Notes under the pieces: generated by a model
The model's input: only the letters and a program-made list of their open reading frames with translations
Told to the model about the DNA's origin: nothing
Databases searched by the model: none
Position numbers and translations under genes: made by a program
From: Oscillospiraceae bacterium
GTDB taxonomy: Bacteria > Bacillota > Clostridia > UMGS1810
Length of the DNA stretch: 64,000 nt
Assembly: GCA_015068705.1 (NCBI GenBank)
Contig: SVJZ01000005.1
Coordinates: forward strand, 1 to 64,000
Direction of reading: 5' to 3'
Part shown: positions 35,080 through 43,682 of the stretch, piece after piece
Layout of the letters: each line of letters begins with the position of its first letter
Numbering within the stretch: position 1 is the first letter of the stretch

Positions 35080-36087
35080 TCAAAAATGCACTCGTTCGCC
35101 CGTCTTTGCAGACTCCAACTCTTTGAGCACTAAATCGATGGTTTGTGCTACCGACTCGATGGTGATGCATTCGCAGGGAACATCATCAATCACCCAATGC
35201 AAAAATGCACGCATCTCGTCCATAAAATAATCTGTGCCAGAAAGTTTCGGCGAAAAACTGCGATCATCCTGATAAACGGTGAGCGTACCGCCCTGCAACA
35301 CCACCGTTGCCTCGGCAAAATTAATAAGAAACCGCGACTCGAACGGGAAGGTTTGTGGCATGGACCAATCGGCATTGGCAATAATGAGCAAATCATCATA
35401 AAAATATTGGGTAAATATGGATTCCAGATCTTCCTTCTGCCGGGTAACTACCGAGCGAAGGGATGAGGGTTTTCCAAAAAACCAGTTGATTAAATCCACA
35501 TCATGCACATGCATATCCATTACGCAACCACCGCCCATATCGGGCTTTAAAAGCCAATTGTTCCAAGACCAGATGGGAAGCTGGGAGTATCTTGAAAACT
35601 CTGCACGATATGCCTTGCCGAAGGTCTGCTTTTCAATGTACTCCTTTACTTTAGCGCAGGCAGGATCAAAACGAAGGCACTGACCGATCATCAGTTTTTT
35701 GCCGTTTACCTCCGCCGCCTTTGCCATATTTTTGCACTGTTCCTGGGTTCTTGCCATGGGCTTTTCGGAAAACACATGCGCGCCGTGATTAAGACAATAT
35801 ACTGCCACTTCCTCATGCAGGAAGGTGGGCAAGGTGGAAAGGACAAAGTCCGGTTTTTCCTTTTCCATCAGCTCTTTGTAATCGGTATAAAAATTACAAC
35901 CCGAAAAATCAAACGAGGACATATCCACATCCCCCAGATTAAGGCTTACATTCTTCTGAAAGCTCTCGGGGTCGGTGCCGCAAATGGCGCAAAGGATAAA
36001 ATCGCCCCGCTCTTTTTCCAACTTCATCAGATTGGAAAAATGTATTTTTGCCAATCCGCCAAATCCAATAATGGCATAACGATACAT
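35080..36087 (-). CDS. Gfo/Idh/MocA-family oxidoreductase
   Basis: A 335-residue cytoplasmic NAD(P)-dependent sugar dehydrogenase. The Rossmann half begins YAIIGFGGLAKIH, has the EKP motif (HVFSEKPMARTQEQC, the lysine being catalytic) and GQCLRFDPA. The second half has GGGCVMDMHVHDVDLINW with the paired catalytic Asp/His. The substrate is unknown; by context it acts on a sugar released by the GH2 or GH32-like enzymes. It is last in the isomerase/GH32-like/GH2/Gfo operon, 17 bases after GH2. The ATG at 36087 has GGGAG upstream; five upstream codons are rejected. Confidence 0.88.
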   Translation of the reverse strand: MYRYAIIGFGGLAKIHFSNLMKLEKERGDFILCAICGTDPESFQKNVSLNLGDVDMSSFDFSGCNFYTDYKELMEKEKPDFVLSTLPTFLHEEVAVYCLNHGAHVFSEKPMARTQEQCKNMAKAAEVNGKKLMIGQCLRFDPACAKVKEYIEKQTFGKAYRAEFSRYSQLPIWSWNNWLLKPDMGGGCVMDMHVHDVDLINWFFGKPSSLRSVVTRQKEDLESIFTQYFYDDLLIIANADWSMPQTFPFESRFLINFAEATVVLQGGTLTVYQDDRSFSPKLSGTDYFMDEMRAFLHWVIDDVPCECITIESVAQTIDLVLKELESAKTGERVHF

Positions 36088-36104
36088 TACATCCACTCCC
36101 AAAC

Positions 36105-38534
36105 TTATTTTTTAATCAAGCAATACGCACAAACGTCTATTTGCGGTGCAGTTTTTCCCTCAAAAGTAATGGAACGTACTTCACCCGGTTTCATGATGAA
36201 GAAATTGTCCGAAAAACGCGCCGCGCCCGAAAGCCTTACTGCATGGATATAGCCGTCGGCAACCAGGGTCATGCTGTCCTCTCCCATTTCTGTTACACGA
36301 GGAGGCGCACAAGGGGTGATCAGGCATCTGCCTGACTGATAAGAGGCCCTGCTCTTGCCAAAATCTGCAACAAGGACGCTGTGTTCGCATTTCTTCCCCA
36401 AACGATAGCATGCACTCTTTTCGGCATCGGCACTGACAAAAAGAGTTTGTGTGTCCAGTATTTCTCCTGTTGCAGGGTCAATCTCATCTACCACTGCTCT
36501 GCCATCAATGACACCATCACTATCGTTGCACAAATACAACAAATACTCACCATTTTTGCAGTCCAGGCTTACTATCCCATCTGCCGCATACTTTTCAAAT
36601 GCATAATAGCCCGATTTTACGGTAAGGTAATAATCGATCAATGCCCATCCTGCCGCCGCAGGCCAGCAATCATTGAGCATCCAGTATATCTCGCCGCCGC
36701 AATAGCCCTTGTTTCTGCGTGCATTTTCCATGGTGATGCGTATCAATTCATATTGGAGATACTGCATTTTAAAGAGTCTGTCTGCACCATCGGTAAATTT
36801 GCCAAACAATTTTTGGGCAAACCGTCCGTAATAATTCATGGTTTCGTCCGGCAGTGCAGGGTTTCCCTTGGAATGATAAATCCAGATATTCTCTCCCTCA
36901 AATATATCCTCGTCTGTCATAAACCGGCGCAGGCTATCATACATCGCTGCACCAAAGCATGGTTCCTCCGAAATAAAACGCGCGGTATAGTCTTTCATAT
37001 ATTCCAGATAATCACTTCCATCGCTTTCACCATCTACATATTGGAAAAAGCTACCCAAAAACTGGGTATTGTGGGTGGTTCCCACCGTTTTGGATGCGTT
37101 TGTTCTGCCACCCCACGGACTGGAAATGAGAAATGGACGGGTAAAATCGTTTTTCAGGATAAAGGGCATAATCCCCTTAAATGCTGCATCTCTTCCCATA
37201 TAGTCGCAATCGGCGTCACAACCGTTTACCGCGTTTTCATTATCGCCATGCCACCACATGAGCGACGGATGATTACGCAGGCGCTTTGTAATGTATTCTG
37301 CTTCGCTATTGAGGCTTTGGATAAACCACTCTTCCTTTTCCGGATAGTGTCCGCAAGCCATCATATAATCCTGCACCACCATAATACCCAGGCGGTCACA
37401 TTCATTATAAAAATGCTCCTGTTCAAACACACCACCGCCCCATACGCGAATCATGTTCAAATTGGCTCGTTTTGCAAGTTCCAGAATACGGGTGATTTTT
37501 TCCTTGCTTTCATCCGACGGGAACGGCTCGCAGGGAACCCAGTTTGCCCCCTTACACATTACCTTTCTGCCATTTAAGATTACCTCAAAGGAGGAGGATT
37601 CGGTGTTTTGGTCATATTCCAAGCCACTATCGGTCTGACGAAGGGAATGACTTAACATCTCCTCCGGGCTACCGGGTGCATCCGGACATTGCAAAATACG
37701 CATGGTACGAATGCCAAACGGCGTTTCATACACTTCATCGCCCGCCAAAATACGCAAGCGGTAAGGACGATTATTTTCTTCCCGGATATCCCACAAAACG
37801 GGGTTGGAAATCTGAAACTCGGTCTGAAACCGGGGAGTGTCGATATATACCCTTCTCTTTGTTAGCACACTGTCATCGGCGTCCAGAACCGCAAATAGAA
37901 CTTCCTCTCCCTTGCCGATATTGCAAAACTCTGCCTGTACACAAACCTGTGCACCATAGGAATCGACATGCGTGGTATATACATAAGCATCACTGCACCG
38001 GAAATGCCGGTCATAGACAATGGATACCGAACGATAAATGCCGCAACCGACAAACCGTTCCACCCAATCCCATCCATAGGTACATTGCATTCTGCGTGAA
38101 TGCAACCGTTCGGTGGTAAATGCGCCCTCGCGTTTTTCCTTACCCTCCACCATACGAATGGGAGAGTAAAACAATACACGAATGTTGTTTTTCCCGGGGT
38201 GCAATACATGAGAAATCGTAAGGCGATGCTGAATGAACATATCCTCACAATGGCCTACGCAAACACCATTTATCTCGATATCGCAATAGGTGTCCAGCCC
38301 ATCAAATACAAGAACTGCTCCCTCGGTTTCGCTCACTTCAAAATCACGCTCGTAAATCCAATCCTTTTCTTCTATCCAACGGATTTTATCTGCATTTTTC
38401 CGATAAAAAACATCTGAAATTCTTCCGTTTTGCATCAAATCGGTATGTACACAACCCGGCACAGTCGCAGGCATATATTCAATCGAGGAAGATTCCCTCA
38501 TCCGCCATTCGCCATCAAGAATTATTTTTTTCAT
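36105..38534 (-). CDS. Glycoside hydrolase family 2, beta-mannosidase-like
   Basis: An 809-residue intracellular exo-glycosidase with no signal peptide. N-terminal sugar-binding domain (DGEWRMRES.., VPGCVHTDLMQ.., WIYERDFEV..), Ig-like domain, then the TIM barrel (KGANWVPCEPFP, MIRVWGGGVFE, QDYMMACGHYP). The acid/base glutamate is E433 in WWHGDNENA and the nucleophile is E523 in ISEEPCFGA. The VPGCVHTDL and MIRVWGGG patterns are those of the beta-mannosidase branch; most members have NGNNE where this one has HGDNE. Two starts are possible (38546, 38534); the second has better spacing from GGATGG. It presumably removes terminal beta-mannose or a related sugar from imported oligosaccharides. 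Confidence 0.85.
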   Translation of the reverse strand: MKKIILDGEWRMRESSSIEYMPATVPGCVHTDLMQNGRISDVFYRKNADKIRWIEEKDWIYERDFEVSETEGAVLVFDGLDTYCDIEINGVCVGHCEDMFIQHRLTISHVLHPGKNNIRVLFYSPIRMVEGKEKREGAFTTERLHSRRMQCTYGWDWVERFVGCGIYRSVSIVYDRHFRCSDAYVYTTHVDSYGAQVCVQAEFCNIGKGEEVLFAVLDADDSVLTKRRVYIDTPRFQTEFQISNPVLWDIREENNRPYRLRILAGDEVYETPFGIRTMRILQCPDAPGSPEEMLSHSLRQTDSGLEYDQNTESSSFEVILNGRKVMCKGANWVPCEPFPSDESKEKITRILELAKRANLNMIRVWGGGVFEQEHFYNECDRLGIMVVQDYMMACGHYPEKEEWFIQSLNSEAEYITKRLRNHPSLMWWHGDNENAVNGCDADCDYMGRDAAFKGIMPFILKNDFTRPFLISSPWGGRTNASKTVGTTHNTQFLGSFFQYVDGESDGSDYLEYMKDYTARFISEEPCFGAAMYDSLRRFMTDEDIFEGENIWIYHSKGNPALPDETMNYYGRFAQKLFGKFTDGADRLFKMQYLQYELIRITMENARRNKGYCGGEIYWMLNDCWPAAAGWALIDYYLTVKSGYYAFEKYAADGIVSLDCKNGEYLLYLCNDSDGVIDGRAVVDEIDPATGEILDTQTLFVSADAEKSACYRLGKKCEHSVLVADFGKSRASYQSGRCLITPCAPPRVTEMGEDSMTLVADGYIHAVRLSGAARFSDNFFIMKPGEVRSITFEGKTAPQIDVCAYCLIKK

Positions 38535-38549
38535 TTCTGATACCATCCT

Positions 38550-40049
38550 CTATCGTTCCAGTTCATAAACCACCGGATTTATTACCTTCAAATCACCGCA
38601 ACCGCACACAACTCCTGCAGTCATGCCCTGCCCGGTCTGCATATTCCCCTGCAACACCAGTATATCATCAATATATATTTCAAACTGCCCCTCCATTGCA
38701 ATCACGCGGAAGGCATATTCTTTCCCTTTTTCAAACGGATATTTCCGCTTGGCGTGGGGGATAAACTGTTTACACATGAGAAGTTCTGTTTTGGATATAC
38801 AAAGGCATTGTTCCTGTGTATCTGCTGTAATGAAATAGGCAAGTGCCTCGTCTGTTTCATCCTTTACCTTGAGCATGATACCGCCCTCACGGCAGTCGCA
38901 CACCAGACCAAATTCCACCTCAACAGAACCATAAGTTGCCTCATCTATCATGTAGTGGCTATAATCATATGCGCCGCCACGAATAATCAATGCGCCATCC
39001 TTACATTCGATATTTTCTTTTCGCTTGGTATCCCAACCAAACGAACTTTTACAGGGAATGAGCATATCGGAGGTGATATGCCCGGTAAGATTGCCGGTTC
39101 GGATTTTCTCAAGCAACGGCGTATAGCACAGACGCAATACACCATCAATCACCCGCACTTCTTTGGGAAGAGAAATCGCAGCGCCATAACAGCTACGTTC
39201 AATATACATCACATACCGCTTACCATTGTAAAGAAATGTGCGGCAGGTATAGCCGCTTTCATACGGGCCGCCGATGAAGATATTATCACTCTGCATCTCA
39301 AATGGTCCTTGCGGACAATCGGATACCGCATAGAGGGTATAATTGGCAAGGTTTCCATCGGTAATTGCACCCTTTGCGCCATAGCCGTTTCCCGTTAAAA
39401 ATGTCATATACCATTTTCCATCCATACAATATACATCCGGAACCTCAACCACACCACAAAACGGGGGCATATAGGCAATTTTCTGGTTGTTCCAGCAGAG
39501 CAAATCTTCACTTTCCGCCACACCGATAACTCCCACCGGTACACCGTCGGAGTTGTTTGCCATTGTTGCAAAATAGCCGTAATAACGATCTGTCTTCGAA
39601 TCGTGTACCACCAGCATATCCCTGCAATCGGTTTTCCGGTCTGCAGGCGGTACGCAAAAAACATCCGGATCAGGCGTAAGCACAGGATTTTGGTGGTAAA
39701 CCTTGAAATTTTCCATGTCTTGTGTAACGGCAAGTCCTATTTTTTCCGACTCAATTTTATTTCGCATGGTATAATAAATGTAGTGCTCGCCACTCTCCTG
39801 CTCGGTGATGGCACAACCGGTGAATTTCCCCTGACAATCCTCAGGAAAACGAGTTTCATCCAACGGGGGCAGTACATCCTCACACCGCTGAAAATGCAGC
39901 AAATCATCTGTATACACATGCCCCAAGCTCCACTTTGTGCCTATTTTTGTCAGATCCTCATTTCCCTTGAGGTGGAGAGCATGCACCCTGCCATCCACAT
40001 TCAGGAACCAGGCATCCCACATATTAAAATCCTTACCCTTATATTTCAT
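38550..40049 (-). CDS. GH32/GH43-clan beta-propeller glycosidase-like protein
   Basis: A 499-residue protein with no signal peptide. Residues 1-310 look like a five-bladed beta-propeller of the furanosidase clan (NMWDAWFLNVDGRVHALHL near the start, WSLGHVYTDDLLHFQ, FTGCAITEQ, VPDVYCMDGKWYMTFL, GGPYESGYTCR). Residues about 330-499 look like the GH32-type C-terminal sandwich (VEVEFGLVCDCREGGIMLKV, FEIYIDDILVLQG). The aspartate in MWDAW and the glutamate in PYESG are candidate catalytic residues. The exact family (GH32, GH43-like or an uncharacterised relative) cannot be decided. Second gene of the sugar operon, with a hairpin between it and the first. Confidence 0.75.
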   Translation of the reverse strand: MKYKGKDFNMWDAWFLNVDGRVHALHLKGNEDLTKIGTKWSLGHVYTDDLLHFQRCEDVLPPLDETRFPEDCQGKFTGCAITEQESGEHYIYYTMRNKIESEKIGLAVTQDMENFKVYHQNPVLTPDPDVFCVPPADRKTDCRDMLVVHDSKTDRYYGYFATMANNSDGVPVGVIGVAESEDLLCWNNQKIAYMPPFCGVVEVPDVYCMDGKWYMTFLTGNGYGAKGAITDGNLANYTLYAVSDCPQGPFEMQSDNIFIGGPYESGYTCRTFLYNGKRYVMYIERSCYGAAISLPKEVRVIDGVLRLCYTPLLEKIRTGNLTGHITSDMLIPCKSSFGWDTKRKENIECKDGALIIRGGAYDYSHYMIDEATYGSVEVEFGLVCDCREGGIMLKVKDETDEALAYFITADTQEQCLCISKTELLMCKQFIPHAKRKYPFEKGKEYAFRVIAMEGQFEIYIDDILVLQGNMQTGQGMTAGVVCGCGDLKVINPVVYELER

Positions 40050-40068
40050 GCCTTTCCTCCGTTATGCC

Positions 40069-40101
40069 AATAAAGTCCACGAAAAAGCCGTGGACTTTAT
40101 T
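40069..40101. other. Intercistronic hairpin without T run
   Basis: AATAAAGTCCACG pairs with CGTGGACTTTATT between the isomerase-like and GH32-like genes. On the coding strand it is followed by GGCATAACGGAGG, so read-through is expected and it probably acts on mRNA stability or relative expression. Confidence 0.6.
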
Positions 40102-40111
40102 TGTTTTTATA

Positions 40112-40942
40112 CTATTTTAGCCAACCATCAATCAGTTTTAGCATCCGGTCGACTTCAGGAGAATTTTTCTCATAACCGCCATTTTCAATGCCGTAATACC
40201 CCTGATAGCCCGCCTGCTTGAGCAGATTGATTGCACCAGGAATATCCACCTCTCCCATGCCGATGGGAGTTTCGTTGAAATAACGGTCGCTGAGCGTTTT
40301 CAAACCATATGGCCCCTGTTCGACAGTTAATGCTACATCCTTGATATGTGCATGCACTACTCTATCTGCAAATGCGCGGATAAAGTCCTCGATGGTATCA
40401 TGCGACTGATATATATTCCCAAAATCAGCAACTACGCCCACGTCACGATTTACCTCATCCAAAAATCTGCCAAAGCCCTTTACGCCATTGAAAATATAGC
40501 CCTGATCCTCATAGATGGTTTTCACGCCCAGTGTTTTTGCATAATCGTATACCTCGCGCACACATTCCACACCACGGGCATAAAGCTCCTCTTTATAGGG
40601 CAATACCTCTGCCGGCTCACTACAATTTGCAGCAATGGTATGGTGCAAATAGGGCGAGCCCAGTGCTGCCGCAACCTCAGCATAGCCTTTGATACGCGCC
40701 AGCATCTGCTCAAAATCCTCTCCTACCAGATTGATATAAACAGAAAAGCAGGGAAACTTGATGTGCTTTTCATCAGCATATTTTTTTACCTTCATTGCCG
40801 CTTTAACATCTGGAACGGAAAACTCAAACTGCGAAAATCCTTCCACCCCTGCAAGCTGATACTGCACGGCAGCATCCACCATATCACAGTAAGATGAAAT
40901 GCCATGAAAGGGTTGCGCATAAAAACAAATTCTGTCATTCAT
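40112..40942 (-). CDS. Sugar phosphate isomerase/epimerase-like TIM-barrel protein
   Basis: A 276-residue cytoplasmic protein of the xylose-isomerase-like AP endonuclease-2 superfamily. It has the barrel pattern GVEGFSQFEFS, CFSVYINLVGED, YLHHTIAANC, KTIYEDQGYIFNG, VGVVADFGNIYQSHD, VVHAHIKDVAL, GMGEVDIPGAINLLKQAGYQGYYGIENGG. Candidate metal ligands are the E in YEDQG, D and N in DFGN, H in HAHIKD and E in IENGG, as in the family. The substrate is not known. It heads the sugar operon; AAGGAGGGG sets the ATG at 40942. Confidence 0.85.
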   Translation of the reverse strand: MNDRICFYAQPFHGISSYCDMVDAAVQYQLAGVEGFSQFEFSVPDVKAAMKVKKYADEKHIKFPCFSVYINLVGEDFEQMLARIKGYAEVAAALGSPYLHHTIAANCSEPAEVLPYKEELYARGVECVREVYDYAKTLGVKTIYEDQGYIFNGVKGFGRFLDEVNRDVGVVADFGNIYQSHDTIEDFIRAFADRVVHAHIKDVALTVEQGPYGLKTLSDRYFNETPIGMGEVDIPGAINLLKQAGYQGYYGIENGGYEKNSPEVDRMLKLIDGWLK

Positions 40943-40966
40943 CTTGTTTCCCCTCCTTTTTTCATT

Positions 40967-40995
40967 ATTATATATGGTTTTTTAGCGACCGTCAA
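40967..40995 (-). promoter_or_regulatory. Promoter of the sugar-enzyme operon
   Basis: TTGACG (40990-40995), 17-base spacer, perfect TATAAT (40967-40972), 24 bases before the first gene. No obvious operator overlaps it. Confidence 0.85.
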
Positions 40996-41028
40996 GATAC
41001 ACGTTCTGCTTTGTGCGCGGCTCTTTTA

Positions 41029-43680
41029 TTATTTGTAGACCACCATAATTCTGGCATCGCCCCTGCGGTCATAAACAAATACCTTTGAGCACTCCACACC
41101 GCCGGTATTCATATACCCGAGCACCGCCTCGGCAGTGCCTACGGAAAGTTGTTTGCGCTCCGAATCAAACACCAAAATCTGCCAGTAGCTACTGAATGCT
41201 CTGGTTTCCACATTTGCAAGCGTGCTCATCTCGTAGCTTGTTCCCGGCACAAGCGGGGTTGTGGTGGTGATGAAATTGTTTTTGTATTTTTGATATACAA
41301 ATGCCTTCATCGCACGGAATGTCGCCCACTGTCCACTGGAATTGGGGTTGTTGCCGTTCATTGAATCCTTATCTTGGGAATATACCAGCTCGCACGCTGT
41401 AATTTTCCCGTTTACGTCCACCGACAATCTGACCACATCACCTGCGGTAACCTTATATGGCTTGCTATCAAAGGTAACGCCGGTATATACCGAATCATCT
41501 TTGGTATAGTACTCATATCGTGCCGCGTTGGAATATACTGCAAATTTGTAGGTTGGATTGCCATCTGCATCCAACATTCTGGTTACCTTCTCCACTACAG
41601 AAACGGGGGTATCGTCTTTTATAGAGGTGCTTAGTACATCATTGCGATAAATCAGTGCCTCTGCATGCAATGCATTGGGATCGCTACGATATCCCTGCAC
41701 CGTGTAAGGAATATCATTTTCAAAATACCCCACCGGTGAAAATACATGATAGTCATCATCGTCGCCCGGCGTTGACGGAACAACAAACACCTTGGTATCT
41801 GCCGCAACTGCAAGCTTATAGCCAAATACGCGCGTGGCGGTTTTGTATGTTAATGATTCCAAACGGCCCAAGCCATCCGAATTATGCCCATCGTAAAACT
41901 TGCACAGGCTTTTCTGGATGCTCTCGTATGCGCCTAAATCGGTAATGGTGCCATTTCGTTCGGTGTAGGGCATGTCAATGTAATCAAGCTGCCCATTTGC
42001 ATTCACCCTACAAATCATCAGCGTTTCGCTCAGTGCCTTGAGTGTGTCAATATGCTCTTCTGTTTTCATGGACTGCCCGTTGAATATCAAGACTTTTGCC
42101 ATATCTGCAATTCTAATCTTTCCTTCTCCATCCATGTATTTTACTTTTATGCCCGGATTCAAACTACCTGTCGGTTCTGTTTTGATCAGATATGCATATT
42201 CCTTTTCGTCCACAATATTAAAGTTTGCAGCTGCCACCTTTCCGTCGGCATCAAGCAAAACCATCGCATTTACTCCCAGCTTGAGTTCTGCGCCCTGATG
42301 GGTGATAAAGAAAGCCGAAAGTGCATATGTTTTTCCATCCACAGTAATCGAAGCATTATCACCCTCGCTATATGCGGTAATTTCACCCTCAGCCCAGTCG
42401 GTGGCATAGATTACGGTTACCACCTCGCCGTCCCGGCTTTTTGAAACGGACAGCACATCCCATTCCGCCAGTTCGGTCACATGCATTCTGTCGCCATCCT
42501 GTGAGGTGAAGCTAAACTTTCTTGGTGCGAGAAAATCCAGCATACCGCCGCCCCATTTACCAAATACTTTCTGGGCGTTTTTGTCCACCGAATCAATTAC
42601 AAAGGTCTGGTAGCACAAAATTTTTACCACATCATACTCGCCGTCGCGGTCATTGTCTATCAGGGTAATGGTGCCGTTATCCATCTCAAAATCTTCTTTT
42701 TTGGGCAAAGTGAGAAGTTTATTGTTGTAAATTACATCCACAACAGAAAGGGCAAGATACTCGTCCTTTACATTTTCCTTTTCATCAAAATATTTGATTC
42801 TTCCGTTGGCGTAATCTACATAGTCTTCCGCCTTGATGGTAAGTACTTCGTTTCCCTTTTCATATACATGGAGCAGAGTTTTGGTGTTGGATGCCTCATC
42901 GCACTTGTAATAGGCCGTTACCTGATAACCCAGAAACGTTTCTGCGCAGGTTTCTCCCAGATAAAGCAACTCGTCTCCGATTTTTACCATGCCCTCGCCC
43001 AGTGACTTTTCCATATTCAGATAGGTGAATTCATTGGCCTCCACGACGCCCTTCACACGATAAATGCCACGGCATTTTTCCAAAACAGTGGATGCGCCAA
43101 AATAATAGTCCAGATTATCTCCTACCGCATTGATTTGCACCACATAGGCATTTCCGGCATCCAGCAGCATCTGTGCCGCACCGAGCACCGAAAGAGTGGA
43201 TTCATCCCGCGCCACACTGTGCGAGCAAATCTCTGACTGTACGGCAGCTGCAGCATAATCCAATCCGGCATCCAAAAGTTCCTTATAGCCCACCGCATAG
43301 GTCAGCAGGCGTGCTGCAGTGCTCTTTGCCACAGGGTCTGCCTCGCGGAAGGTACCATCAGCATGTCCATTGATATAGCCAAGTGCATACGCGCTACATA
43401 TGCCGTTATAATAGGTACTGCTTGCCGTCAGGTCGGAAAAAGGAGAGCTCTCTACCGCAATTTCCATCCCACAAAGTCGCATCAGCGCATCCACAAACTC
43501 ACCGCGGCTAATCTCCTCCTGCGCGCGGGTCAATGCCGATTGATCAAACAATCCCAATGCAATTGCCGCTTCGAGGTCAGTTACATCCTCCGTAGGATTT
43601 TCCTGTGCCGCAAAGGAAGGCACCGCAATCACAGAGAGGCTGAGCAACAAACACAATAGAATGCAACATATTTTTTTCAT
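41029..43680 (-). CDS. Secreted protein with N-terminal SLH domains, large unknown body (second pair)
   Basis: An 883-residue surface protein. Signal peptide (1-25), SLH repeats in about 35-195 (SRGEFVDALMRLC, FSDLTASSTYYNGICSAYA, GYINGHADGTFREADPVAKS), then a long strand-rich body with repeating pieces such as GEITAYSEGDNASITVDGKTYAL, comparable to GTVEEYAHGLSITIDGATYEL in 22652-25216. Both proteins are thus the same type though only moderately alike. It starts two bases after the C-terminal-SLH gene 43683-45398. ATG 43680 fits AGGAGG better than the first ATG at 43686. It is the last gene of the heparinase operon; the body function is unknown. Confidence 0.85.
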   Translation of the reverse strand: MKKICCILLCLLLSLSVIAVPSFAAQENPTEDVTDLEAAIALGLFDQSALTRAQEEISRGEFVDALMRLCGMEIAVESSPFSDLTASSTYYNGICSAYALGYINGHADGTFREADPVAKSTAARLLTYAVGYKELLDAGLDYAAAAVQSEICSHSVARDESTLSVLGAAQMLLDAGNAYVVQINAVGDNLDYYFGASTVLEKCRGIYRVKGVVEANEFTYLNMEKSLGEGMVKIGDELLYLGETCAETFLGYQVTAYYKCDEASNTKTLLHVYEKGNEVLTIKAEDYVDYANGRIKYFDEKENVKDEYLALSVVDVIYNNKLLTLPKKEDFEMDNGTITLIDNDRDGEYDVVKILCYQTFVIDSVDKNAQKVFGKWGGGMLDFLAPRKFSFTSQDGDRMHVTELAEWDVLSVSKSRDGEVVTVIYATDWAEGEITAYSEGDNASITVDGKTYALSAFFITHQGAELKLGVNAMVLLDADGKVAAANFNIVDEKEYAYLIKTEPTGSLNPGIKVKYMDGEGKIRIADMAKVLIFNGQSMKTEEHIDTLKALSETLMICRVNANGQLDYIDMPYTERNGTITDLGAYESIQKSLCKFYDGHNSDGLGRLESLTYKTATRVFGYKLAVAADTKVFVVPSTPGDDDDYHVFSPVGYFENDIPYTVQGYRSDPNALHAEALIYRNDVLSTSIKDDTPVSVVEKVTRMLDADGNPTYKFAVYSNAARYEYYTKDDSVYTGVTFDSKPYKVTAGDVVRLSVDVNGKITACELVYSQDKDSMNGNNPNSSGQWATFRAMKAFVYQKYKNNFITTTTPLVPGTSYEMSTLANVETRAFSSYWQILVFDSERKQLSVGTAEAVLGYMNTGGVECSKVFVYDRRGDARIMVVYK

Positions 43681-43682
43681 AC

